A stretch of DNA of 64,000 nucleotides, taken from assembly GCF_036327775.1 (NCBI RefSeq), contig NZ_CP109598.1, positions 2,232,001-2,296,000 of the forward strand. The letters are read 5' to 3'. The first letter of the stretch is position 1, and every line of letters starts with the position of its first letter. Origin of the DNA: Streptomyces sp. NBC_01498 (GTDB lineage Bacteria > Actinomycetota > Actinomycetes > Streptomycetales > Streptomycetaceae). Below, piece after piece: positions 9,159 through 18,238 of the stretch. The notes under the pieces were generated by a model. It saw only the letters and a list, made by a program, of their open reading frames with translations. It ran no database searches and was not told the origin of the DNA. A program made the position numbers and the translations under genes.

Positions 9159-9208
9159 CGCGCTGCCCCTTCGTTCCGACGTGTCGGTGCTGGGGGTTGA
9201 GGGGTCAT
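9155..9208 (-). CDS. Possible 17-codon leader peptide of the epimerase gene
   Basis: A short frame beginning MTPQPPAPTRRN has AAGGAG at 9219-9224, ten bases before its ATG. Its stop overlaps the epimerase start as ATGA. It sits in the 184-bp gap after the upstream membrane-protein gene. It may be a real leader that delivers ribosomes to the epimerase, or chance; no homology is claimed. Confidence 0.35.
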   Translation of the reverse strand: MTPQPPAPTRRNEGAAR

Positions 9209-9342
9209 GGTCTGTCGTCTCCTTGGAAGATTGCCGTGTGCTTCGGGTTCGCCCGCGGCGTCGGCTCCGCGGGAGGTCGGGGCGGTCCGGGACGGGTCCG
9301 GACCGCGGGGGCGTGCGCCGGAGTGCGGCGGTCCCCCGGTGG

Positions 9343-10500
9343 TCAGGTGTGGGCCGAGGCCCGGGTGAGGGCGACGGAGGAGTGGATCAGCAGTCCGAGC
9401 GCGGCGGCGCCGCAGGCGAGTGCCGGGACGGCGCCGGCTCCTCCCGTGTCGACCAGGGCCCGGACGGGGGCGCCGACCGGCTCGAAGCCGGGGACGCCGC
9501 CCGCTGTCGCGAGGACGAGGGCCGCCGCCTCGACGGCGCAGGCGGTGATCAGGCCGGTGGCCGCCGCCCGGGGGAAGCCGTGGACGGTGAGCAGCCGGTC
9601 GAGGAAGAGCAGCGAGCCGAGGGCGACGGTCGCGACGGGGTGGGCGGTGCCGGTGCCCGGGGACCCGCCGAGGGCGAGTCCGGCGAGGACGGCCAGTGCG
9701 GTCAGCGCCAGGGCGTGCAGCGCGAGCAGACCGAGCAGCACGGGCCGGACACGCGCGGCGAAGTCGGCCAGCCCGTGGCTGTCGGCGAGCGCGTGCCGCG
9801 CCCGGACGGACAGCAGGTGGGCGCACCAGAGCGCGGGGACCACCCCGAGGGCCAGGGCCACGAGCGGCGCGGCGGCCTCGGCCGGGGACGGTGTCCCCCG
9901 GGGACCGTCGCCGCCCGCGCCGCCCGTCAGGTGCGTGAGGCCGTCGCCGTACAGGACGTATGCCAGCAGCCAGCACGCCCACAGGCGGGAAACGCGCGCG
10001 GTGTGGTCCTCGACGCGAAGTGGGCCGCGCCGGAGGGCGACGGTGAGCGCGGCGCCGAGGGCGAGGGCCCCGGCCGCTCCTGTCGCGAGCCCGATGCCCT
10101 CCCCGGCGCCGTCGGTTCCGTACGACAGGGCGAGGACGCCGACGACCGCCACGGCGCCGGGGAGCAGCCCGCGCGCGGCCCACACGGCGCGGGGGTCGGC
10201 GGCGCGTGCCGGGCGGGGGGCGCTCGCCCGGGAGGTCTCGGTGGCGCGGCCGGTGGCGGCGGGGCGGGGGACGCGCGCGTACAGCTCCTCGGCGAGGGAG
10301 AAGACGTTCCGGTGCCGGAAGCGGGTGGCCGCCCGGTCGGTGACGCCGTGCGCCTCCAGGCCGGCGGCGATCTCCAGGGGGTCGACGGCGCGTGCGCACA
10401 GTTCGCGGTGGCTGTGCAGCAGCGTCTTGACGGGGTCGGCGGGGCCCGGACGCGGGGCGGGGCGGGTCGGGCGCGGGCCGGTGGTGTCCGTGTCAGGCAT
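9343..10500 (-). CDS. Polytopic membrane protein of unknown function
   Basis: A 385-residue protein with a cytoplasmic N-terminal segment of about 110 residues (HSHRELCARAVDPLEIAAGL, HRNVFSLAEELYARV) and then about eight hydrophobic helices rich in Ala/Leu/Gly. I do not recognise the family. It overlaps the end of the glycosyltransferase gene by eight bases (ATGCCTGA holds both its start and the upstream stop), so the two are almost certainly translationally coupled. The pairing suggests a membrane partner for the glycosyltransferase, for example in polysaccharide export or lipid-linked sugar transfer; that is inference. Confidence 0.8.
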   Translation of the reverse strand: MPDTDTTGPRPTRPAPRPGPADPVKTLLHSHRELCARAVDPLEIAAGLEAHGVTDRAATRFRHRNVFSLAEELYARVPRPAATGRATETSRASAPRPARAADPRAVWAARGLLPGAVAVVGVLALSYGTDGAGEGIGLATGAAGALALGAALTVALRRGPLRVEDHTARVSRLWACWLLAYVLYGDGLTHLTGGAGGDGPRGTPSPAEAAAPLVALALGVVPALWCAHLLSVRARHALADSHGLADFAARVRPVLLGLLALHALALTALAVLAGLALGGSPGTGTAHPVATVALGSLLFLDRLLTVHGFPRAAATGLITACAVEAAALVLATAGGVPGFEPVGAPVRALVDTGGAGAVPALACGAAALGLLIHSSVALTRASAHT

Positions 10501-12439
10501 CGCTCTCCCCCGCGGTCTGTCCGGCGCCCACGGCGACGGCCTCCGTGGAAGGGCGTGGCGCCCGGGGCCGCGCGGGCGGGGCAACGGAGACGGTGGCGGG
10601 CGGCGGGGACATCGACACGGGGGGCACCATCGGGACCGGCGACAGGCCGGGGATCGGGACGGTCCGCACCCGGGCGGTGGGCCGGTGGCCGGGGATGCGG
10701 CCCTCCGCCGGGCCGGCGAACGGCAGCGGGCCATGCCGCGTGTCCGCCGTCCCGGCGGGGTGGCGGACCGGGGTGTGCGCGACGAGTTCCAGATAGAGGG
10801 CGCGGAACGCCGCCAGGTTCTGTTCGACGGTGAAGAGTTCCAGCGCGCGTGCCCGCGCGGCGGCGCCGAGCCGTTCGCGGCGCTCGGGGTCGCGCACCAG
10901 CGCGAGACAGGCGTCGGCGAGCGCCCGCGGGTCGCGCGGGGGCACCACCAGCCCCGTACCGCCGACGACTTCGACCACGGCGCCGACATCGGTGGAGACG
11001 GTCGCGCGCCCGCAGAACATCGCTTCGACCAGGCTGACCGGGAAGCCCTCGACGATGCTGGACAGGACGACCACCCCGGCCGCCGCGTACACCTGCGCCA
11101 GCTCCGCCGCGCCGGGCCCGCCGGCCTCCTCGAAGGAGACGGGGCTCCCGCCGTCGGGGTGCGCGTCGGCCGCCTCGTCCGGGAACAGCCGGGCGGCCAG
11201 CAAGCGGCAGTGGGCGAGGTACGCGGTCGCCTCGGCGCCCTGCGCGGCGGCGCCGACGACGCGCAGCCGGGCGGAGGGCTCCTCCTTACGGATGTGGGCG
11301 AAGGCGTGCAGCAGGGAGATCAGGTCCTTGGCGGGCTCGATCCGGCCGACCCAGACGAGCGTGTGCGGGTCACCGGGGTCACGCTCGTCCGGGGCGGCCG
11401 GTGACCGGAAGCGCCCGGTCTCCATACCGGGGTAGACCGTGCGCAGTTTGGCGCGGTCGGCGCCGCAGCGCTCCTGCCAGCGGCGGGCGTGGGTGTTGCC
11501 GGGGGTGATGACGGCCGCCTGCCGGTAGACCTCGGCGGCGAGCCTGCCCTGGAAGGCCGCGAGCAGGGCGCGCACCGGCATGCGCGGGGGCGCTTCCCCG
11601 GCGGGTCCGGCGGCCAGATAGTGGGCCCGCAGATGGACGCCGTACTCGGTGACCAGGAGCGGCGTGCCGAAGAAGCGTTTGGCCAGAAGTCCGGGAAGGG
11701 CGGCGGGACCGCCGGTCGTCGCGTGGCACAGATCGGCGGTGCCGAGGCCGTCGTCGTCGTACCAGTCGAGGGAGAGCGGGCGCAGTGCCCGTTCCACCCG
11801 GTCGGCGAAGGCGAGGTAGTCGGGGACACCGGCGCCGCGCACGCCCCGGCGCGCGCCGGGGGCGTGGCAGGCGGCTTCCAGTATCCGTACGGCGGTCTCC
11901 GAGCGCAGCGCCGTGGGCAGGCCGCCGTGGTCGCGCGCGAGGTCGGCGAGCCCGTACAGCCCGTCGGCGAAGGCGCGGGCACCACGCGGGGCGACGGCGT
12001 CCGCGCCGCTCACGCCACGCTTCACGCCCGTGCCGTCCGTGCCGTCCGGGCGGCCCACCGCGCGCGTGCCGGGCTCCGCACCACTCGCGCCGCCCGCCAC
12101 GCCCGTGCCGCCACCCGCGCCGTCCGTGCCTCCGTCTGCGCCCGCGTCCGGGGCGCACACGGCGGTGATCAGCTCCCCGAAGTGCCTCGTGAAGCGACGC
12201 CGTTCGCGCCGCCCGTACGCCCTCCCGTCGCCTTCCGCCGACCAGAGGGACGCGGTGCGCACCCGCCGCACCGGGGGCGGCAGCTGTATCCAGCCCGCGC
12301 CCTCCTGGTGGGCGCTGCGGCTGAGCGCGTAGATGTCGAACTCGTGCCCGGCGAGCCCGCGTACGAGCCGGTCGCACCAGAGCCTGGACTCACCCGTCGC
12401 ATACGGGTACCCACCGTCCGTGAGGAGTCCGATCCGCAC
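10493..12439 (-). CDS. GT4-family glycosyltransferase, PelF/DUF3492-like
   Basis: A 648-residue GT-B glycosyltransferase. Its start RIGLLTDGGYPYATGESRLW matches the N-terminal DUF3492 segment of PelF-type enzymes, and the GTG at 12439 begins exactly there with a GGGGG ribosome site. A low-complexity Gly/Ala/Asp insert follows at about 105-160. The acceptor-domain segment ATTGGPAALPGLLAKR and TEYGVHLR come next. The GT4 C-terminal half shows WVGRIEPAKDL and SSIVEGFPVSLVEAM, the E-x7-E nucleotide-sugar site. PelF itself polymerises Pel polysaccharide from UDP-sugars with membrane partners. Here the partners are the overlapping membrane protein and the downstream epimerase, suggesting a small cell-surface glycan unit. 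Confidence 0.85.
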   Translation of the reverse strand: MRIGLLTDGGYPYATGESRLWCDRLVRGLAGHEFDIYALSRSAHQEGAGWIQLPPPVRRVRTASLWSAEGDGRAYGRRERRRFTRHFGELITAVCAPDAGADGGTDGAGGGTGVAGGASGAEPGTRAVGRPDGTDGTGVKRGVSGADAVAPRGARAFADGLYGLADLARDHGGLPTALRSETAVRILEAACHAPGARRGVRGAGVPDYLAFADRVERALRPLSLDWYDDDGLGTADLCHATTGGPAALPGLLAKRFFGTPLLVTEYGVHLRAHYLAAGPAGEAPPRMPVRALLAAFQGRLAAEVYRQAAVITPGNTHARRWQERCGADRAKLRTVYPGMETGRFRSPAAPDERDPGDPHTLVWVGRIEPAKDLISLLHAFAHIRKEEPSARLRVVGAAAQGAEATAYLAHCRLLAARLFPDEAADAHPDGGSPVSFEEAGGPGAAELAQVYAAAGVVVLSSIVEGFPVSLVEAMFCGRATVSTDVGAVVEVVGGTGLVVPPRDPRALADACLALVRDPERRERLGAAARARALELFTVEQNLAAFRALYLELVAHTPVRHPAGTADTRHGPLPFAGPAEGRIPGHRPTARVRTVPIPGLSPVPMVPPVSMSPPPATVSVAPPARPRAPRPSTEAVAVGAGQTAGESDA

Positions 12440-12648
12440 GAGCACACCCCCGATCTCCCTTGTGGGAAGCCGCCGTTGGATCGGCGACTCGCAGCGGGAC
12501 GACCGTAAGCGGACATGACGGTGGAACGGCGGACGGTTGTCCGTCACACCACCAGAAGGGGTGAATGCACGTAACTTTCCCACCGCGATTGCGTTCGGTC
12601 GCGATAAGGACTCATCCGGTCACCCTGCGTCAGGCTCCGGCCGACGCG

Positions 12649-14112
12649 TCAACTGCCGGGGAACGGCCACGGGTTGGGCTTGCACGTGACGCCGTCGAGG
12701 CTGAGCGTCTTGGTCTGCTGCTGCATGACGGGCGCGAGGGAGCCGGGGGTCCGGCAGCTCACGTGGTCGTGCCCGAGCCGGTGGCCGATCTCGTGGTTGA
12801 TCAGCATCTGCCGGTAGGTGAGCATCGCCTTGGGGCCGTACGTCTTGGCCCCCTGGGCCCAGCGGAACGCGTTGATCATGACGCGGTCGGTGGACGCCGA
12901 GTCGCAGGACACGTTGTCGACGGTGGTGTCGAGGCCGGACTTGGCGCACCACTCGGCCGTCGTTCGTGGGCTCGCCAGCGTGATCACGAAGTCGGGCGAG
13001 CCGCCCGCGATCCGCTCGAACGTCATGGCGCCGTCGTGCGCCCAACTCCGTTCGTCGTTGAGGGTCTTGTGCACGGCGTCCGCGAACAGCGCCGGGTCGA
13101 GCCCGAGGCCCTTCTCGACGTCGATGCGATAGCGGACCTTGCGGCCCTCGCCCGGCGCACCGGCGAGGCCGGGCACCGCGTCGAACTCGCCCGGCCCGCT
13201 CAGATCGGCGGCCAGCGGGAACTGCCGGGCCATCAGCTGGCCGAAGGTGGGAGGCGGCGCGGGCGCCTTGGCCACAGGCGCTTCCTGCGGGGTCGGCCGC
13301 CCGTCCGAGCGCGAGGCGGCGCCCTCGCCGTCGCGGGCGAGGCCGCCCGCCGGGAGGGCGTCGGCCCGGGGGCCCCCGCCGGCGCCGACCTGACCGGCCA
13401 CCACGACGGCGAGCACGGTGGTCACGGCCATGGCAGCGATCCCGGTGAAGGTGCGCCCCAGACCGCCCTTGACGGGCCGTTCCCCGGCGCCGTCGGCGTC
13501 CCGGAGCCCCATGGGGCCGTCCCGGTCGGAGCCGCGCCCGGAGTCGCCCGCGAGGGCGGTGGAGGCCGCGCCGGGGCGGCTGTTCTCGTCGTCCCAGTCG
13601 GCGACGGAGGCGTACGGATCGGGCCGCCACCGCGCGTCGTCGGCGTCACGGCCGGTGCCGTACGGGTCGGGGCGGGTGCGCGGAGTGGGCGGGGCGTCGA
13701 AGGCTTCCACGAACTCGCGTCGCGGCCCGGGGAACCGGCGCTGCGCGGGCGGCGCCGACCGCACGTCCTGGCGCGCTCCCCGTGTGGGCCCGCCCGGTCC
13801 CATCGGATCCCGCGTCGGGCCTCCGGGGCCCTGCGGATAGGGAGGGCGGCCCGGAGTGGCTCCCGGCCGGTCGCCGTACCGCTGCTGATCGCCCCAGCCG
13901 CCGCCGGGCTCACGGTGCTCGGGATGACCGCCGCGCACCCGGGGCACGCCGTGCGCGGGGGTGCCGTACGCCGGTGCGGCCCGGTCCTGGCCTTCGGCGG
14001 GCGGCTGGGGGCGCGGGGGCCCTTCGCCGGGCGGGGGGCCGCCCGCGGCCGAGGGCCGCTGCCCGCTGTCGGACCGCCGGGGTGCGGGGCCCTTACGGCT
14101 GTGTCGTCCCAC
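12649..14112 (-). CDS. DUF3152 membrane-anchored metalloprotease-like protein
   Basis: A 487-residue protein. The N-terminal 210 residues are Pro/Gly/Arg-rich and cytoplasmic, followed by one transmembrane helix (AAMAVTTVLAVVVAGQ) and an extracellular domain. That domain ends with HEIGHRLGHDHVSC, a metzincin-style HExxHxxGHxH zinc motif, and cysteines that could form disulfides (WCAKS, NVSCDS, VSCRT, VTCKP). This is the actinobacterial DUF3152 family, whose substrate I do not know. The GTG start lies eight bases after the stop of the upstream alpha/beta hydrolase gene, so the two form an operon. Confidence 0.9.
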   Translation of the reverse strand: MGRHSRKGPAPRRSDSGQRPSAAGGPPPGEGPPRPQPPAEGQDRAAPAYGTPAHGVPRVRGGHPEHREPGGGWGDQQRYGDRPGATPGRPPYPQGPGGPTRDPMGPGGPTRGARQDVRSAPPAQRRFPGPRREFVEAFDAPPTPRTRPDPYGTGRDADDARWRPDPYASVADWDDENSRPGAASTALAGDSGRGSDRDGPMGLRDADGAGERPVKGGLGRTFTGIAAMAVTTVLAVVVAGQVGAGGGPRADALPAGGLARDGEGAASRSDGRPTPQEAPVAKAPAPPPTFGQLMARQFPLAADLSGPGEFDAVPGLAGAPGEGRKVRYRIDVEKGLGLDPALFADAVHKTLNDERSWAHDGAMTFERIAGGSPDFVITLASPRTTAEWCAKSGLDTTVDNVSCDSASTDRVMINAFRWAQGAKTYGPKAMLTYRQMLINHEIGHRLGHDHVSCRTPGSLAPVMQQQTKTLSLDGVTCKPNPWPFPGS

Positions 14113-14120
14113 GCCCCGGA

Positions 14121-15176
14121 TCAGCTCCTGTCACTGTCGTCGTCACTGCGGTCGTCGCCACCGGCGTTCTCACCGTCTGTACGGCCGGCGGGCCGGTTCG
14201 TCTCACTCGCCGCTCCGCCGGATTCCGATTCGCGGACGAGTGCGCGCGCGGCCTCCGCGACCGCCCGCGGGTACTCCATCATGGCAACATGCCCGGCGTC
14301 CGGAAGCGTCAGGAGCCGGGAATCCCGGAACGCCACCGACGCCTTCCGGGCCATTCGGTACGAAACGAGCTGATCCCGCCCTCCGTACACCAGGAGCGTC
14401 GGCGCCAGGACCCGCTCGGCCTGCCTCCACAGCCCCTGCTGCCCGCCGAGGGTGTACGCGTCGACGATGCCCCGCGCGGAGCGGGCCATCGCGTCCCAGA
14501 AGTACGGAAGGCTCTGCCGGCGCTCCATTTCCTCCACCGCGTGCCGCAGCCCCTCCTCGGAGACCCGGCCGGGGTCGCCGTAACAGAGGGCCATCACCCC
14601 TCGGGTGCGCTGCTCGGCCGTCCACTCGCGCGTCATCCGTCCGAAGAGGGACGCGACGCCGGGCAGCGCGAGCAGGGCTGTCGGCAGGGCCTGGCGCTGC
14701 ACGCGGATCTCCGGCAGCGCGGGCGAGACGAGGGTGAGGGTGCGCACCAGGTCGGGGCGGGCGGCGGCGACGCGGGTCGCGACGGCGCCGCCCAGGGAGT
14801 TGCCGAACAGGTGCACCGGGCCCCGGGCCGGGCCGCCGGAGTCGAGGAGCCGGATCACGGCACGCGCGTGGGCGGTGACCGAGTAGTTGCGGTCGCCGGG
14901 TGGCGGGGAGTCGCCGAAGCCGGGCAGGTCGACCGCCTCGCCGTCGACCACGTCCGCCAGGAGCGGCATCAGGTCGGACCAGTTCTGCGAGGAGCCGCCG
15001 AGACCGTGCACGTACAGCGCGCGCGGCAGCCCGGAGCGTGTCCCGGGGCGTGCGCGGACGTGGAGGGTCAGCCCCGGCAGGGAGACCGTACGGAGCCGCT
15101 CACCTTCGGCGACCCGGACGGCACTCACCCGCGGGACGGCGGCGGCGAGGGTTTCCGGCAGCTCGGTCGAAGACAT
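14121..15176 (-). CDS. Alpha/beta hydrolase
   Basis: A 351-residue alpha/beta-hydrolase-fold protein. It has the oxyanion motif HGLGGSSQNW, the nucleophile elbow GNSLGG (Ser), the acid GGRDQLV and the histidine DAGHVAMME. No signal peptide is visible, so it is likely cytoplasmic. The last 35 residues are an acidic, Ser/Asp-rich tail. It is the first gene of an apparent two-gene operon with the DUF3152 protein and is divergent from the small acidic protein gene. The substrate (ester, epoxide or peptide) cannot be told. Confidence 0.9.
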   Translation of the reverse strand: MSSTELPETLAAAVPRVSAVRVAEGERLRTVSLPGLTLHVRARPGTRSGLPRALYVHGLGGSSQNWSDLMPLLADVVDGEAVDLPGFGDSPPPGDRNYSVTAHARAVIRLLDSGGPARGPVHLFGNSLGGAVATRVAAARPDLVRTLTLVSPALPEIRVQRQALPTALLALPGVASLFGRMTREWTAEQRTRGVMALCYGDPGRVSEEGLRHAVEEMERRQSLPYFWDAMARSARGIVDAYTLGGQQGLWRQAERVLAPTLLVYGGRDQLVSYRMARKASVAFRDSRLLTLPDAGHVAMMEYPRAVAEAARALVRESESGGAASETNRPAGRTDGENAGGDDRSDDDSDRS

Positions 15177-15304
15177 GCGGGCAATGTTACGAGACCGTCA
15201 CGCAGGGGTTCGCGTGTTCAGCGTCACAGGGGCACATGGCATTGACGGGGCGGAGATCCTACCCTCGTAAGTACGCAGGACAACCGGAGAGGAAGGGGCG
15301 CCTC

Positions 15305-15559
15305 ATGACGGCGAACCCAAGCGACCCGGACACATTGTCGAACGGTACCGACGAGGAAGATCCGACGACCGGGACGGATTCCGGCACCCCGGAGGAGCTG
15401 GACGCGCAGACGCCGGAGGCCGACGCCGCGGAGCAGCACACCGAGGTACGGCCGTCGGAAGACGATCCACCGGCCCGCATCGGGTCGTCGGAGGCCGACG
15501 AGGCGGACGCCGCCGAGCAGGCGCGTATCGTCACCCTCGACGAGGACGACTACCGCTGA
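15305..15559 (+). CDS. Small acidic protein of unknown function
   Basis: An 84-residue, strongly acidic, Thr/Asp/Glu-rich protein without a predicted fold, probably disordered; the C-terminus reads IVTLDEDDYR. The ATG at 15305 has GGAAGGGG upstream. Codon use has normal G/C bias and the frame is clean, which supports a real gene. It lies between a divergent hydrolase and a TetR regulator. I recognise no family. Confidence 0.65.
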   Translation: MTANPSDPDTLSNGTDEEDPTTGTDSGTPEELDAQTPEADAAEQHTEVRPSEDDPPARIGSSEADEADAAEQARIVTLDEDDYR

Positions 15560-15570
15560 GCGAGCGCTCA
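15557..15570. promoter_or_regulatory. Candidate TetR operator
   Basis: TGAGCG-AG-CGCTCA is a 6-2-6 inverted repeat. It begins at the stop codon of the acidic-protein gene and lies about 190 bp upstream of the TetR gene start. The half-site resembles known TetR-family operators, but its position far from the start makes autoregulation uncertain. Confidence 0.3.
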
Positions 15571-15759
15571 GGACCGGGTCCGGGATTTGTCAGCAATGGA
15601 TACATTTCTCCGCCGCCGTTCTCGCGGCGGGACGGACGAGCGGCTCACCGACCGTCCGGTCCGTGAAATTCTCCGGCCCGACCACGCACACCCGGGTTAC
15701 CCAAAAGTACGATGGCAAGGCGGCGCACAGCGCGCAACGGAACGATTCTGGGAGGCGGC

Positions 15760-16410
15760 GTGACAGCCATAGAGCAGACCGAGGCGGCGCGCCCGCGAGG
15801 CACGCGCCTGCCACGCCGCGCTCGACGCAATCAGCTTCTGGGCGCGGCCCAGGAGGTGTTCGTCGCACAGGGTTACCACGCCGCGGCGATGGACGACATC
15901 GCCGAGCGCGCGGGCGTCAGCAAGCCCGTCCTGTACCAGCACTTCCCCGGAAAGCTGGACCTCTACCTGGCCCTCCTCGACCAGCACTGCGAGGCCCTGC
16001 TGCACGCCGTGCGTACGGCCCTGGCGTCGACCAGCGACAACAAGCTCCGCGTCGCGGCCACGATGGACGCGTACTTCGCCTATGTCGAGGACGAGGGCGG
16101 CGCGTTCCGGCTGGTCTTCGAGTCCGACCTGACGAACGAGCCCGCCGTGCGCGAGCGCGTCGACCGGGTGGCGCTCCAGTGCGCCGAGGCGATCTCCGAC
16201 GTGATCGCGTCGGACACGGGCCTCTCCAAGGAGGAGTCCATGATGCTGGCCGTCGGACTCGGCGGTGTCTCCCAGGTGGTGGCCCGCTACTGGCTCTCCA
16301 GCGAATCGGTTATTCCCCGCGACAAGGCCGTGGAGCTCCTCACCTCCCTCGCCTGGCGCGGCATCGCCGGATTCCCGCTGCACGGCAGCGAGCAGCACCC
16401 CGGCGCCTGA
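15760..16410 (+). CDS. TetR/AcrR family transcriptional regulator
   Basis: A 216-residue regulator with an N-terminal helix-turn-helix: RRNQLLGAAQEVFVAQGY, then MDDIAERAGVSKPVLYQHF. A divergent all-helical ligand-binding domain follows. The GTG at 15760 is preferred: GGAGG lies just upstream and the protein starts close to the DNA-binding domain. An upstream ATG at 15712 in the same frame would add 16 Arg-rich residues. The DUF3107 gene follows by about 200 bp in the same direction. The ligand and regulon are unknown. The conserved link of this TetR with DUF3107 and an RNA helicase in actinobacteria suggests a housekeeping role. Confidence 0.9.
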   Translation: MTAIEQTEAARPRGTRLPRRARRNQLLGAAQEVFVAQGYHAAAMDDIAERAGVSKPVLYQHFPGKLDLYLALLDQHCEALLHAVRTALASTSDNKLRVAATMDAYFAYVEDEGGAFRLVFESDLTNEPAVRERVDRVALQCAEAISDVIASDTGLSKEESMMLAVGLGGVSQVVARYWLSSESVIPRDKAVELLTSLAWRGIAGFPLHGSEQHPGA

Positions 16411-16604
16411 CGCGGCGCCCCGCCCGCGTGCCGGGCCCTCGCGCCGGCCGGTCGACCACGCGCTTCCGCACGGCCCGTGCGGCCCCGGCGGTCCGTGTTC
16501 GCTGCGGGCATGTCCCGTCGCCGTCCTGAGCACCGCCTCTCCGGGCTAATGTGTGCTGCGTACCGCGCGGTTGACCGCGCAACGCACTGACCGTTCGGAG
16601 GGAC

Positions 16605-16838
16605 ATGGCGGTGGAGGTCAAGATCGGCGTGCAGCACACGCCCCGCGAGATCGTTCTGGAGAGCGGGCAGTCCGCCGCGGAGGTGGAGGGCGCCGTGGCC
16701 GACGCACTCGCCGGCAAGGCGAAGCTGCTCAGCCTCACGGACGAGAAGGGGCGGAAGGTGCTCGTACCTGCCGACCGGATCGCGTACGTGGAAATCGGCG
16801 AGCCGACGACACGACGGGTGGGCTTCGGCGCGCTCTAG
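16605..16838 (+). CDS. DUF3107 family protein
   Basis: A 77-residue protein (AVEVKIGVQHTPREIVLE at the N-terminus; RRVGFGAL at the C-terminus) of the actinobacterial DUF3107 family. A strong GGAGGGAC ribosome site precedes the ATG. The function is unknown. It follows the TetR regulator and is closed by a strong terminator about 140 bp downstream. Confidence 0.85.
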   Translation: MAVEVKIGVQHTPREIVLESGQSAAEVEGAVADALAGKAKLLSLTDEKGRKVLVPADRIAYVEIGEPTTRRVGFGAL

Positions 16839-16975
16839 GTCGTCTCCGACGAGTAGCGGCGCCCGCCCTCAGGGGCAGGCGCCGGGCGGCGGGCACGTCC
16901 CGGGTCGGCTCGGCGCTCCAGGCCGACGCTCCTGGTCGGAACCTCGGAACGTCCGCACAGCACCACGAGACAACG

Positions 16976-17012
16976 GGAGTGGCCCGGCGGGATTTTCCCG
17001 CCGGGCCACTCC
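16976..17012. terminator. Hairpin terminator after DUF3107
   Basis: A perfect 17-bp stem (16976-16992 with 16996-17012) and a TTT loop lie in the 308-bp gap between the DUF3107 gene and the next plus-strand gene. The rest of the gap holds a partial second copy of the distal arm (GCCACTCCTTCG appears twice) and no gene. Confidence 0.85.
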
Positions 17013-17146
17013 TTCGTGGTGGGCCGGCCACTCCTTCGCCGTCTCTTCGGGTCGCGGAGGGTTGCCCCGCGCGCACTCCGGGTAGACCGGGCTACGACCC
17101 GGTCGGACGACCCGGTCGGACGGCGCGGTTGGTGAGGTGATCAGCG

Positions 17147-17416
17147 GTGATCTTGGAAGCTCTCGGTGCGGTCCTGCTCGGACTGGGTGCCTCGTGGGCC
17201 GCGCTCCAGCGGCTGCCCCACCGGCTCCCCGCGCGCCGCCCGGTGTTCGCCGCGGGCTCCCTCGGCTCCCTGTTCGGCGCGCTGCTCACGCACGCGGTGC
17301 TCGGCCCCGGTCATCTCGTCGCGACGCTGGTCGGCGCCGTGGTCGTGGGGACGGTCCTGCTGTCGCTGCTGCTCCGCCCCGCGAGCCATGTCCTGCGCGG
17401 GCCGATGCCCTCCTGA
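17147..17416 (+). CDS. Small integral membrane protein
   Basis: An 89-residue protein with three hydrophobic segments (ALGAVLLGLGASWAALQ, VFAAGSLGSLFGALLTHAV, LVATLVGAVVVGTVLLSLLL) joined by a basic loop (RLPHRLPARRP). The GTG start has GAGGTGA six bases upstream. It is convergent with the ferritin-like gene. No function is recognised. Confidence 0.7.
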   Translation: MILEALGAVLLGLGASWAALQRLPHRLPARRPVFAAGSLGSLFGALLTHAVLGPGHLVATLVGAVVVGTVLLSLLLRPASHVLRGPMPS

Positions 17417-17443
17417 CCCGCCGCACCCGCCTCGCGCGCGGTC

Positions 17444-18238
17444 TCAGGCGGCCAGACCCAGCGCCGCCATCCGCTTGGTGTGCGCCTCGGTGATCCGGGA
17501 GAACATCCGGCCCACCTCGGCCAGGTCGAAGCCGTCGGCGACCCCGCCCACCAGCATCGTCGAGAGCGCGTCGCGGTCGGCCACCACCCGCTGCGCCTGC
17601 GACAGCGCCTCGCCCATCAGCCGCCGCGCCCACAGCGCGAGACGGCCACCGACCCGGGGCTCGGCCTCGATCGCGGCCCGGACCTTCTCGACCGCGAAGT
17701 TGCCGTGGCCGGTGTCGTCCAGCACCGCGAGCACCAGACCACGGGTGTCGGTGTCCAGCCGTGCGGCGACCTCACGGTAGAAGTCACTGGCGATCGAGTC
17801 GCCCACGTACGCCTTGACCAGCCCTTCCAGCCAGTCCGACGGCGCGGTCTGGCGGTGGAAGTCGTCCAGGGCGGCGGCGAAGGGGTCCATCGCGCCCGTC
17901 GGATCGGCGTCGATCTCGCCGAGCCGGTCGCGCAGCCTCTCGAAGTGGTGGAACTCGGCGGAGGCCATCTTCGCGAGTTCCGCCTTGTCGTCCAGCGTCG
18001 GAGCGAGTTTGGCGTCCTCGGCGAGCCGCTCGAAGGCCGCCAGTTCGCCGTAGGCGAGTGCTCCCAGCAGATCCACGACCGCCGCCCGGTACCTCGGGTC
18101 GGCGGAAGCCGTCGCCCAGTCCTGGGCGGCGATCCCGGTGGGCTCCGCGGACCCGGACCCGGATACGGGCGCGGGCGCGGATCCGGGCGTGGACCCCGGT
18201 GCGGACTCGGGCGCAGTGGCGTTGTCAGACGTCTCCAT
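17444..18238 (-). CDS. Ferritin-like protein (MiaE-type fold)
   Basis: A 264-residue protein. After a 40-residue Ala/Pro/Ser-rich N-terminus it is mostly helical, with paired carboxylate/histidine motifs (AYGELAAFERL, ASAEFHHFERL) typical of ferritin-like di-iron four-helix bundles; it resembles the tRNA hydroxylase MiaE-like group. Later segments (YVGDSIASDFYREVA, LDDTGHGNF) supply the second Glu/His set. The enzymatic role in actinobacteria is not established. ATG 18238 is chosen because upstream codons lack bias. It is divergent from the DEAD-box helicase gene. Confidence 0.8.
   Translation of the reverse strand: METSDNATAPESAPGSTPGSAPAPVSGSGSAEPTGIAAQDWATASADPRYRAAVVDLLGALAYGELAAFERLAEDAKLAPTLDDKAELAKMASAEFHHFERLRDRLGEIDADPTGAMDPFAAALDDFHRQTAPSDWLEGLVKAYVGDSIASDFYREVAARLDTDTRGLVLAVLDDTGHGNFAVEKVRAAIEAEPRVGGRLALWARRLMGEALSQAQRVVADRDALSTMLVGGVADGFDLAEVGRMFSRITEAHTKRMAALGLAA

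Noticed and set aside
7999..10833. A long plus-strand frame opposite the epimerase and membrane protein genes
   Set aside because: Low-complexity translation, no ribosome site; the minus strand carries recognisable proteins with overlapping starts and stops.
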